Assembly (NCBI GenBank): GCA_964016885.1
Contig: OZ024744.1
Location: 68,893,778 to 68,957,777, forward strand
From: Eledone cirrhosa
Lineage: Eukaryota; Mollusca; Cephalopoda; Octopoda; Eledonidae
Length of the DNA stretch: 64,000 bases
Direction: 5' to 3'
Both the position numbers and the translations under genes were made by a program. This document shows positions 33,558 to 44,165 of this stretch, piece by piece. How positions within the stretch are numbered: the first letter of the stretch is position 1; each line of letters starts with the position of its first letter. Below the pieces are notes generated by a model that was given only the letters and a program-made list of their open reading frames with translations, made no database searches and had not been told where the DNA came from.

Positions 33558-36500
33558 ATGATCTCACTCAGAATAGGCAGCATAAATGCGCGTGGCTTGG
33601 GTTCGTCATGGAAGCAGGGCCACCTGCTCAACGACCTCAGGCCTCTAAACATAGATGTAGTGGCCATCAGCGAGATCAGAATCTCCGAAACACGGGCCTT
33701 CGCACCGATCTTCGGCGGCTGCGATGTGTATGCATCTCCCAGCCGTCCTGGATCGCGGGGGGGGGGGGTTGCTGTGCTTTTTCGGAGAGGTTTGGTTCTC
33801 GCCATGCGGGCCATCTTCCTGGACCCAGAGGGTTAGTTGGTGGTGCTAGACGTGACCAGCGGAGACGGGCAAGCTTTCAGGCTAGTGGCCGTCCATGCCC
33901 CGCCAGGAGCAGGGCGGCCTGATTTCTTCCGGCGTCTGGTGACCTTTCTTGGAACGTCCCGCTCTTTAGTGTTAGTGGGCGACTGGAACGGGATCTTAGA
34001 TGCACTCTGGGACTGTGTGGGATTAGCGGATAGGGGAGGAGGGTGCAAGAGCCTCACCAACCTGCTCAGGCGTTTTGAACTGTCTGACAGGTACCGATTG
34101 GATTTCCCGAATGTGCCAATGTGGACTTGGACAAATCGCATAGGGTCATCCAGATCATATCTAGATAGAGTATTTTGTAGGGAAATAGATAGGTCTAGCA
34201 TAGGCTGTCCACAATTCAAGATAGTCAGCTACACGGACCACAAATTCGTGATCTGTGTGCTTGACTTAGATAGGCTTCATAGACGAGGACCCGGTTACTG
34301 GAAGCTAAACGCGTCCTTACCAGCGCGCAAGGCCTACAGAGACCGGATTAGCGAACTAGTTAAGCAGGCGTTGACGGGGGCCATCGTCAACAACAAGTGG
34401 TGGTTTGCTCTGCAAAGAGCGATTAGAATAGAATCGATTAGGTTTAGTAAGGCTTTAGCAATAGAGAAAAATAGAGCAGAGAGAGAACTAGTTAGAAAAT
34501 TAGATGAGGCGCTTAGCAAAGGCATTGCGACCGACGTACTTGCGGCGAAATTGGCCCTTGACCAATTCTTCAATGCAAAACACGAAGGCTGCGTTGTCAG
34601 AGCAAGGGTGCGTGCTCTCAGACATGAGAGGACGAAAGCCGTTCAATGGGCCCGAGTGGCGGAGGCGCGTCGTGGCAACAAAGCCACGATCCGGTCTTTG
34701 GTGGACCACGACGGGCGCATGCTACTCGATCCCGGGCAAATGTGTGAAGCTTTTCAGCGACACTTTTCTCAGCTGTTCGGGGACAGCGGTGGGCCGGGTC
34801 GAGGGATGGACTTTAGTGTCTACCTCGACGGACTGCCGCGGCTCTCGGCCACTGAAGCGAAGTGTTGCGAAAAGCCGATAACAGCCGCTGAAGTAAGGGA
34901 GGCAATGACTGGCTGCACAAGAGGTAAATCGCCTGGTTTGGATGGTCTGCCCTATGAACTTTACGTACAGATGCCAGACTTGTTCGGAGGCCTCTTGGCG
35001 GACGTCTACTGCAACTGGCAACAGAACGTGAGAATTCCCAGTTCTGTGAGCCGAGGAGCAGTGGCACTGCTGAGAAAGGATCCGAACAAGGGGGATAACA
35101 TAGATAATTTCCGGCCCATAACTCTGCTAAACACAGAGTTCAAGATTTTGGCCAAGGTGCTAGCAAAGAGGTTGGCGCTTGTCGTTGGTGGTCTGGTGGG
35201 AGAGGCGCAGAAATGCGCCATTCCCGACAGATCCATCCACGACAACCTCCACCTCATGCGATACATCGTAGAGAGGGTAGCTAGGGAACCTGGCACGGGT
35301 GGGTCCTTGATCAATTTAGATCTGTCGAAAGCTTTCGATAGGGTCGACCATCGTTACCTAGCGGCAGTCCTGAGGGCGGCTGGCTTTGGGCCCGTCTTCA
35401 GAGGCTGGATCGTGGCCATGCACAGCGACATCTGCTCTGTGGTGAGAGTGAACGGTCACCTGTCGGAACCGTTCAACATCATGCGCTCGGTCCGCCAAGG
35501 ATGTCCCCTCTCGTCCCTCTTGTACGTATTGACTCTCGAGCCATTACTGCACAAACTGGAGACGTTGAGGGGCGTCCTGCGCGAACTAGGATGCGGAAGA
35601 TCCGTGTCAGCATATGCGGACGATGTCACCGTAGTGGTGTCGAACGCCAAACACATCGAGGCGATCGGCACTACACTAAGAGAATACGAAGCGGTGACAG
35701 GAGCAATGATCAACCAGGAAAAGTCAGTGGGTCTGCAGCTCGGCACCTGGAGAGGCATGTCCATGCTGTCCAACAGCGTCGTCGGACGCTGGACGGACGG
35801 ACCGGTTAAATTGCTAGGGGTCTGGTTCGGTCCGGACCTCCAGACGGACAAAAACTGGGACGTGGTGACGAGCAGGGTGGCTTCTCTCATCCAGAAATGG
35901 GCGGAGATGAAGCTATCCCTGAAAGGTCGAGCGGAGGTGGCTAACGCGTACATCGCGTCTGTCATCTGCTACCGCCTGACCGTCGTACCTTGTCCTAAGC
36001 CTCGCCTGACTGCGCTGGAGCGTTTGCTCTTTCGCTTTTTGTGGAAGGGACGCGCTCCGATGGTCAGGCGGTCCATCTGTTGTCAACACCCGCTACGTGG
36101 AGGGCTGGGCATGCCGTGGCTGATGATGCGCAGGCACGCGCTCAGGCTACGACATCTCCACCTCTTCCTCGACGGTGATCAGGTGTGGTCGCCGTTTGCT
36201 AGACACGTATTTCCCCAGCTCGTTTCTTTGACGGAGCTGCAGTCCTGGGTCAAGCGAAGACCGAGAGGGAGCGCCTGGAGACTGGAATGTCTTCAGGCGC
36301 TCACAGCCCTCGACCAATCGGGCAATGTGATCGGTGGAAACTCCACCTCGGCGTTCTATAGAGGATTAGTGGAGGGGAAGAGCGACGACGTACTTGGGGA
36401 AACTCTAGGCGTCGACGAAAATCAACTAGCCAATCTCTTCGGAAGAACTTTCGGGCCGGGGCCTATGGACAACTTCCAGAAATCTCTGGCCTGGCAGTGC

Positions 36501-36980
36501 TACCGAGGAGCCTTGCCAGTTCGGGATAAACTCTACAGGCATGGAGGTACCGTCAGCCGGGCAGGTCCGAGATGCGCACAGGGCGACGAAACCGTCCTGC
36601 ACGCACTCGTCCAGTGTCCGAAAATTGCTGACTTGTGGGTTTATGTCGAACACCTGCTGTCGCGTGTAGGACGGATCCGGCTATCATCTGAGTCCATCGT
36701 GAGGATTTCCCCGCACTCCTCCTTTAGCCGGGAAGGGCAGGCAGTTTTTATTTGTCTGGTGGCCATGGCGAAAGAGATAGTATGGTGGACACGTTTGAAA
36801 CGGCTGAAGACTAGCACTTACCTCTTCGGTGATGCTCTGATTGACTTTTTCAAATTTCATTTGAAAAGGAAAATCAGAGTAGAGAGGGAAGTGCTCTCTT
36901 CCCAGCATTTTGTTGAAAGATGGGTGAGAGAAGCAAGAATGGCCCGAGTGAATGGGCCTACTCTGAGTATATATCTGTAA
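33558..36980 (+). pseudogene. LINE copy 3 ORF2, APE endonuclease and RT, one stop
   Basis: 1,141 codons in a single frame with one amber codon (TAG, 33834-33836, codon 93); copy 4 has AAG there. Endonuclease: IGSINARGLGSSW at the start, VGDWNGILD, YTDHKFVICV. RT: FRPITLLNTEFK, INLDLSKAFDRVDHRYL, RQGCPLSSLLY, SAYADDVT (YADD at 35613-35624, codons 686-689). Thumb region RRSICCQHP, then a shortened C-terminal motif GPRC-x8-H-x4-C in which the first Cys of the usual CPRC pair is Gly. The stop and possibly the lost Cys are the only visible lesions. It lies 73 nt after the ORF1 end. Confidence 0.92.
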
Positions 36981-37241
36981 ATTAAAGTTGGAAAACTGGG
37001 AGAGGGCACTTGCCTTGGTGGTCAGGGTCACTGTGGCTTTTTACTGGGCTTTCTCCACAAATGTCCCTCCGAAGTCTCCCCCTATTGGGGAATTTTTCAT
37101 TGTTATTTTTTTGTTACATCCTCTGTTTTTGTTTTTTACACGCAGAAATGCCCATTTGTACCGTCCTGTATTTCCTGTACTGTCCTTAATGTCTACTTAA
37201 TGTAAACCCGTGTGGTTAATAAAGAAAACATTATATGATCG

Positions 37242-37275
<34 letters not shown>
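37242..37275. repeat. (ATT)n after LINE copy 3
   Basis: Imperfect ATT tract 12 nt after the LINE tail, matching the tract at its 5' end. Confidence 0.9.
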
Positions 37276-37376
37276 TATGATTATTATATTATTATATGAG
37301 CATTGCATGAACACACATTATAGCAGTAGCTTGTTGACAATTCATATGAAGCACGTGGTTAGACAAACAAACTTAA

Positions 37377-37577
37377 AATATAATATAATTGTTTCTACGT
37401 TAGGCACAAGGCCAGCAATTACCCAGTGCATTACTGGTACTTTATGTTATCGACCCCGTAAGGATGAAAGGCAAAGTTAACATTGGCGGGATTTGAACTC
37501 AGAAAGGCAAGGGCCGTAACTCTATACGTCAAAGCATAGCGTCCGACCCTCTACCAATACTGCCAATATAATATAAT
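37377..37577 (-). mobile_element. SINE with 13-bp target duplications
   Basis: A complete minus-strand SINE from tail (gtttctacgttaggc) to head (ctctaccaatactgcc). The flanks aatataatataat at 37377-37389 and 37565-37577 match exactly; because the site is repetitive TA-rich DNA the duplication length could be off by a base or two. Confidence 0.9.
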
Positions 37578-38165
37578 ATAACATGACGTATAAAATATAC
37601 AAGTGTACAGACCGAAAAAGTAATTCTGCCCAGCGCAACTGTGAATCTTTAAACTCATACATGTGTTCCTTAACTAAACAAAATAGGGACCATATGGTGT
37701 AGCTCCGCAAAAATTAAACAATGACGATAAACACATACGCACCAAATGATGACGTAAAGGGCACACATAGTGGATAACTCCCTGTTACTCACTACTAAAT
37801 ACGTTTCTAAGGCTAAGGAAGGGAGACTACTCTACCACTTCATCTATGAAATCAAAAATTCAAAAAACTCAAAAATTCAGACTGTAGAAAAAATAATAAT
37901 AAACTCCTCCACCGTATATATTAGCTGTATTTCTAAGGCAAAGGAAGGGAGGTTATTCTACCACTTCATCTATCATATCAAAAATCCAATAGCAAATTCC
38001 TACACCGTGTATATTACCCAGAGTAACAATAACATTCGTGCATATACAAATAAATATTATCGGACCTATGTAAGGAGCTATGCTATTAACAGCTCTCCCA
38101 ACCAGTCAAACTGATAATACGAAAGCCATTAAATCGTTATTAACCTAGTGTAAGTTTATATGACT
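37578..38165. repeat. Spacer with two-unit tandem repeat
   Basis: Two related units of about 125 bp (around 37800-37928 and 37929-38035) share tttctaaggc, aaggaagggag and ctaccacttcatctat. No coding segment recognised. Confidence 0.55.
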
Positions 38166-39662
38166 ATAATCAACTGTATTAAATTTATCATCCTGTTTGA
38201 GGAGAAAATGTGGACCCGGAAGAACACACCTAATAACTTCGATATTACAATGGGATCTAGTGACTCAGCACAGGTCACTGATTTAGTTGGACCATACCTC
38301 CTCCATGAGTTACATACAACTTTTCCCTAGCTTCGCGGTGGGCTATACCGTGATGACGCCCTACTGACCCTTGAGTATAAAAAACACAACATTGAAAGAA
38401 CTAGGAAGGACCTACATAAATTCTTTAAATGCTTCAACCTTTGTATTTTTTAGATGTAACCCTTGACTTAGAAAATAAGACCTTCACACCTTATCATAAA
38501 CCTAACGAAAATCTGACATATGTAAATGCTAATCCAACCATCCTAAATCTGTCCTAAATGCCATTATTAAAGGCGTATCAAATAGGATTAGCCGACTGTC
38601 ACACAGTGAGGACCCATTTAACTCTAATGTTGAATTTTATAATGAAGCTCTAGCAAGGTCTGGATATAAGAATAAGTTATATTACAAACCTAGTAACTCC
38701 CAAACCACGTGTGCAGGACCAAATACTATAATTACGCATAAGATGTCTCTTAATAATAACAGTAATAGAGGTAAGACCCATATAGTAAATAATTCTGCCC
38801 GGCCACGGCGGAATAAACATACCGTGAACCCTCCTAATACCCATACTATTAATACTAATAGCGATGTTATAAGATCTAGAAACCAAGGACATAGAGGGGT
38901 CAGTGACTTGGGTAGGAACCTAAATAACGTAGGGCAGCCACATCTGGTAAATTATGGCAATATTGGGCATTCTATGGGCAACCACTCACTTGGGAGGAAA
39001 ACTAGAAAAAAATAGAAGAAGAGTAAACACATACTTTAACCCACCCTATACCTCTGAAATCGTAACCAACATTCCCAGAACCTTCTTCTCTATCTTGGAA
39101 AGGAACTTCCCGCCAGGCAGTAGATATCATGGTATTATTAATAAAAATACGATTAAACTATCATATTCCACTACCCCTAACTTAGCTTCCCACTTAGCCC
39201 GCACTAATAATAGGAAAATTAGGGTAGGGTTTGAGACCATCAACTTTGTAAATAACCACCAACAACCTAACACATTGGGAAAAGAGTTCCCTGACGATGG
39301 TAACGACACACCAGATGTACAAATAACATTTCGGGATAGTACAACCAACCAGTTCTCCCGATGCATGTTGAACAGTACAAACCTCAATTGTAATTGTAGA
39401 CGGTGAGATAGTTGCCCTCTGAAGGGCAACTGCCTCATGAGGAATATAGTTTATGCATGCGATGTTATAACGGCTACCTCTACCAAAACTTACATTGGCT
39501 CAACCTCCACCTCCTTTAAGACAAGATACAACTCCCATAATTACACATTTAGATGTGATAGGCTCAAGCATACGACCTCTTTGGCCGGGTATGTTTCAGA
39601 CTGTCCCCACAGAACATGAACCTGAAGATTGCGAAAGCATGAAAGTACTTGTTCAATTAACA
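38166..39662 (+). pseudogene. PLE number 1: RT end, linker and GIY-YIG
   Basis: 5'-truncated PLE. From 38166: EEKMWTRKNTP, FDIT, then GLYRDDALLT (YRDD box near 38348), a deletion, TLDLENKTFTPYHKPNENLTYV (38462 on), FYNEALARSGYKNKLYY, an Asn/Arg-rich insert, the linker TYFNPPYTSEIVTNIPRTFF and KLSYSTTPNLASHL (39025-39210), a CNC/CPL motif and the nuclease NIVYACDV...YIGSTSTSFKTRYNSH (39440-39540), which ends early after AGYVSD. Several stops and frameshifts occur. PLEs copy RNA with this telomerase-related RT and nick DNA with the GIY-YIG domain. Confidence 0.85.
39617..39655 (+). ncRNA. Hammerhead ribozyme-like motif H4 (minimal type I)
   Basis: A compact 39-nt motif. Core CTGAAGA 39622-39628, GAAA 39641-39644. 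Helix I TGAAC/GTTCA (5 bp). Helix II TGC/GCA with a GAAA tetraloop and a U-U foot. Helix III AG/CT with a 2-nt loop. Cleavage follows U39650. All conserved core residues are present. It begins just after the truncated nuclease of PLE number 1 on the same strand, the position where PLE hammerheads are known. Confidence 0.75.
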
Positions 39663-39890
39663 CTTAACATTTTATATATATATATATTTTTTTATTTAAT
39701 TTAGGTTTGTTGGTTCACCACTGGATAGAATTGATAATTCCGTATGGTCAATCTTGATGTAATATTATGGAGAGTACTCAACGTAGTGCAGTTCACCCGT
39801 CTTCGTTTGTGTAGTTGGTGGTGCTAATACGGCGTTAATTATTATCAATAACAGGAGGCTGGACTGGTGTAAATCCTTGAAAAGTTTATT

Positions 39891-39948
39891 ATACTATGAT
39901 CATTTCAATGACCGGGTTCCGTATGAATCCGGTGATATCATCAGGTAT
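39891..39948 (-). ncRNA. Hammerhead ribozyme-like motif H5 (type I)
   Basis: Minus strand: CTGATGA (39944-39938), GAAA (39906-39903). Helix I ATAC/GTAT. Helix II nine positions TATCACCGG with CCGGTCATT, one C-C mismatch and a U-U foot. Helix III ATG/CAT with a 2-nt loop. The cleavage residue is A. It overlaps the left arm of the inverted-repeat element. Confidence 0.65.
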
Positions 39949-40126
39949 TCGAAATATAACAAAGGAATATATAAAATCCATGGGTCCGAAAATCAGAGAC
40001 AGAGAAGACGACTGACCAACTAGCTGCTTTCACCTCGGTCAGTCACCCTCAAGTGATGGCAACATCTGGTGAGGGAGAGAAAGCTTATAATGTACTACCA
40101 CCTCTCCGCCAGAGAATAAAAAAAGA

Positions 40127-40127
<1 letters not shown>

Positions 40128-40219
<92 letters not shown>

Positions 40220-40222
40220 AGA
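40128..40222. repeat. (GAAA)n microsatellite
   Basis: About 22 AAAG/GAAA units, nearly pure. Confidence 0.97.
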
Positions 40223-41387
40223 AAAGTCAGCGTAAGGGTCACACTACAGTCATGCTAGAAGACGCCGCGAAAAATGTTATTCCAAAGAACCCATTTTTTA
40301 ACAAAGGGAATTTGTCGGGAATATTCGGATTTCGACAAAATTCTACGTATTATACTTAAGCATGTATTACATTGACTGAATTCTCTACTCTATACCTCAG
40401 GACTTTTTTGTGACTCACACTGAATTCGGAGACCCGAACTTTACACTAGGTACGACCTGATACCATTCCATCTCTTCCATCCTCTATATCTATATGTACA
40501 ACCTTGTATTATCTTACTGCAACTTGATCTAGTTTGTATTTCCCCTTTGCTTTGATTCCTCCGATATGTTCTTATATATTTCCGTCTTACTACATCACTA
40601 CCCTAGCTATGATGGCGTTTTATTTATGTATTTTACTTTTTACTTTTTACCTTATTAATGTATTTTTATTAATGTATTTTTTATTTATTTTTTTATTTAT
40701 TTTTTATCTTTGTATTTTTATCTTTGTATCCTGCTTTTATTTATTTGTGATTTTCTGCTTATTATTCCTTTCTCAGGTCATTATGCACCATTCATAGCTC
40801 CCTACCCACCAAAGAACCACACTACTTATAACCTGGACTAACTGGGACTTAAAAATAATTATAGTCTATTGGCACTTTTCATTGGGTTTTACCACTTTCG
40901 ACTGATGTGGTGGATATCCCGGCTGTGCCCCGGGCGCTCAGAAAGTTCAGCCTTCCTTGAGTGCTTGGAAAAATAAATTTCCCCTCTTTCGGTAAACGAA
41001 ACTACTCGGAGCGGTAGATTTGCCCCGGGGCCCGCCGCACCTCCTGTTTTGACCGCCACATTATACTCATACCTATAAACTCTAGTTAGCTGTATCATGC
41101 CTTCCTCTGCTGGCACGTAAATACCCCCCCCCCCTGTGTGAATTAATAGTATTCGTTTGGTATAGACGATGGCCTGTAGGAGCTGGTTGACTTCCCGCTA
41201 GCACACTTGAAGCCTATCGCAGTTACGTTCCTAGAGTACTCGGAAAAATTAATTTCCATTTATTTCGCTAGATTCATACGGAACCCGGTCATTGAAATGA
41301 TCATAGTATAATAAACCTTTCAAGGATTTACACCATTCTAGCCTCCTGTTATTTTATATATATATATATAAAAGAAAATTTCGCTCT

Positions 41388-41655
41388 ACATAGCTGAATA
41401 CAATAAATGTTTTTTCGAATGTTTTTTCGAATATTAATAATAACATTCGATTCGTTTGTAATTATATAAACAAGCCTCAATTTTATAGCCATGTTAGTAG
41501 AATGAACACTTCATTCTTGCTCTTGCCAACATAAGAGCAAGAATGAAGTGTTTATTTTACTAACATAGCTATAAAATTGGGGCTTGTTTATATAATTACA
41601 AACGAATCGAATGTTATTATTAATATTCGAAAAACTCAGATTACATTTATTATAT
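41388..41655. mobile_element. Foldback element, about 268 bp
   Basis: Near-perfect palindrome centred about 41522, with arms of about 125 bp (attcttgctcttg / its complement at the centre). The outer part has small indels. Non-coding. Confidence 0.8.
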
Positions 41656-41682
41656 ATATATATATATATTGAAAAGATAACA

Positions 41683-42180
41683 AGGACGATTGGTTACTCC
41701 TTCATTACATTTATTGGTTGGTGACCCGCTTTTCGCCACTGATCAGCTCAAGTTTCGATCTGTATCGATCTTACCCGACTCTGTAATCTACAGCTCGACG
41801 GAGCCCTTAAAGTGATAGTAGAAAATGAATACATGCTATATGGTAAAGTCAGAAGTTCATATGTTGGTCAATAAGGCTTGTTTTGATTGATGGAATAGAT
41901 CATAGGGATGTATTCGCCTGTAGTGCATGTGGGGGTGGATGTGATGATAAGATGGTGGTGACGGTCGCAAGCTGAGATGGGCTGTGGTGTGGGGGAGGGG
42001 TGGATTGTCGGTAGACAGATTGGCGTGTATTTGTGGCTGATTGTTGTGTGTTGTGTGGGTGTGGTGTTGTTGTTTATGGAAATGGTGTTTATGGTGGTGT
42101 GGTGGATGTGTTGGTGGTGTCAAATACAATGAGGAGATACATACATAGACACACTTATTCTGACAAAAACGTTGTATGCA
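41683..42180 (-). repeat. PLE 2 inverted terminal repeat, left copy
   Basis: Reverse complement of 46575-47046 with roughly 10 percent differences. A decayed hammerhead lies at 41690-41800 (minus strand GAAA-AGCGGGTC-ACC retained, CTGANGA lost). A TA/GA microsatellite follows at 42184-42270. Confidence 0.8.
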
Positions 42181-42187
42181 TATATAT

Positions 42188-42270
<83 letters not shown>

Positions 42271-42271
42271 G

Positions 42272-42483
42272 ATAAATTCAGCGATCATCGCATTTCGGCG
42301 GGTAGAAAAAGCGAAACGAAACGCAAAATCAGAGTTATGCTGGCAAGCGCTCTAAGTTAAAAAACCAGAGCTAAACATATATGTTAAAACGCCAAACAAA
42401 CTGAAAAAGTGGTCAAGAAGGCATTAACCGCCTAAGCCCCAAAACAAGTCAAGCTAAACAGGTCAAACAAAATAAATGATAAA

Positions 42484-42530
<47 letters not shown>

Positions 42531-43134
42531 TATACACATATATAACCGAACTGGACCCATTGGAATTGATGGTAAAATCCAAATGCAGGGTTTCTATGAC
42601 ACCTAAATCAATAATACGGTCTGCTTAAAACTATAAGCTTTTGGTATAATGATCGAACAAGGAATATCACGTTATCAACAGGTATTTTGTTCTGCGCCAA
42701 CTTTGTGAATGACGCTGAGCACATGCGTAACTCACAAGGGAAAAAACCCATATTTTGGTAAATGAATTCAGTATGTGTAAATCATGCAAAAAATTGCATA
42801 AATAGCACAAATCGAATAAGCACTCAACCATGTAATTTTAAAATAAACTTATGCAATTAATCTGTCAATAGAATTATTGACAGATTAATTGTGAGACTCG
42901 GGAGATTAATACAAATATAAATTCAGCGTGAATCGCATTTCGGCTGGGAGAAAAAGCGAAACGAAACGCAAAATCAGAGTTATGCTGGCAAGCGCTCTAT
43001 ATTTAAAAAATCCAGAGCTAAACATATGTTAAAACGCCATACAAACTGAAAAGGTGGTCAAGAAGACATTAACCACCTAAACCAAAAAAGCAAGTCAAGA
43101 TGAACATGTCAAACAAAATAAATGATAAAATCAT
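42272..43134. mobile_element. Direct-repeat insertion of 863 bp
   Basis: Two about 218-bp direct repeats (42272-42490 and 42917-43134, about 90 percent identical) surround 426 bp that include TA repeats and a hairpin at 42857-42888. The layout is like a tiny LTR element or a segmental tandem duplication. It interrupts the left terminal repeat of PLE 2. No protein and no valid hammerhead core is seen in the repeats. Confidence 0.55.
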
Positions 43135-43176
43135 ATATATATATACGTATACATATACACATATATATATACATAT

Positions 43177-43280
<104 letters not shown>

Positions 43281-43378
43281 AGAGAGAGAGAGAGGGGGGA
43301 GAGCCAATGGAGATGGCGTGGTATATATAAATATACTTACACACAGACACACACACACTTGCGTTGTTTAGTGGGGAA

Positions 43379-44012
43379 GATATGTGTTGGTGATGTTAAT
43401 GATGTTAATGATTGTTGAAGTATGGAGATGTGCCTTGTGGTGGCGGTGGTGGTGTTGTGTGCGACAAAAAATGTACAGGATCGAATTATACGATGGGTTA
43501 CAGGTTAAAAAGTGACATAGGGAACACGGGGTAAACAAGGCTGTGGACGTATAGCGATGTGTGTGGTCATGGTGGCGGTGGTGCCGATGGGGTGATATGT
43601 ACAACAATATATTTACATGATCAAATGTTGCGGCGGTTTACAAGGTAAAGCTGACAGAGAGGACAGATATAACTCAGTGGTTCTGGGAAGGAGGGATGAC
43701 ACGTGTTGGTGATGTTAATGATGTTAATGATTGTTGAAGTATGGAGTTGTATCTAGTGGTGGCGGTGGTGGTGTGTGCGACAGAATATTTACAGGATCGA
43801 ATTTTAGGAAGGATTGCTTGTTAAAAAGTGACAGAGGGAACACGGGGGAACAAGGTTGTGGATGAGGGATGGTAGACATATAGCGATGTGTATGGTGGTG
43901 GTGGTGGTGGTGGTGGCGATGGGGTGATATGATCTACATTATATTTACAGGATCGGATGCTACTATGGTTTACAAGGTAAAACCTGACAGAGAGGACAGA
44001 TAGAACACAATG
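43379..44012. repeat. Tandem about 315-bp units inside PLE 2 repeat
   Basis: Two units (43379-43683, 43697-44012) share gtgttggtgatgttaatg, a GGTGGC-rich part, and gacagagaggacaga. Each unit has two related halves of about 155 bp. The right terminal repeat of PLE 2 has only one half-unit, so the tandem expansion is specific to the left side. Confidence 0.65.
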
Positions 44013-44165
44013 GTACTAAGATGAGGGGTGTATGGCGATGTGTCTTTTGGTAGGGGTAATGGATGCGGCATGATATATACAAAATTTGGACTTACAAAGG
44101 GTTAGATGTTATAAAACAAATGCACTGAGATGAGGGACGGTGAGGCAAGGCAAAGGTGGTTATCA

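Larger units (their letters stand above)
31439..37230 (+). mobile_element. Tx1/L1-like LINE copy 3, full length, youngest
   Basis: A 5.8-kb LINE with 5' UTR, ORF1, ORF2 and a 3' UTR ending in ttaataaagaaaac. It is bounded by ATT tracts. ORF2 is open apart from a single stop codon. It is the best-preserved element of its family here. Confidence 0.92.
39840..41352. mobile_element. Inverted-repeat element downstream of PLE 1
   Basis: Arms of about 80 bp: 39850-39928 and 41270-41350 are reverse complements (aacaggaggctggactggtg versus its complement, with few mismatches). The interior has a (GAAA)n tract (40128-40222), pyrimidine-rich sequence and GC-richer text at 40900-41060, with no recognised protein. 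The left arm contains hammerhead H5; the right arm keeps only its 3' half. It probably represents inverted PLE terminal repeats or a non-autonomous derivative. Confidence 0.65.

Noticed and set aside
42272..43134. Retrozyme with hammerheads in its direct repeats
   Set aside because: CTGATTT appears instead of CTGANGA and no proper core can be built in either repeat.
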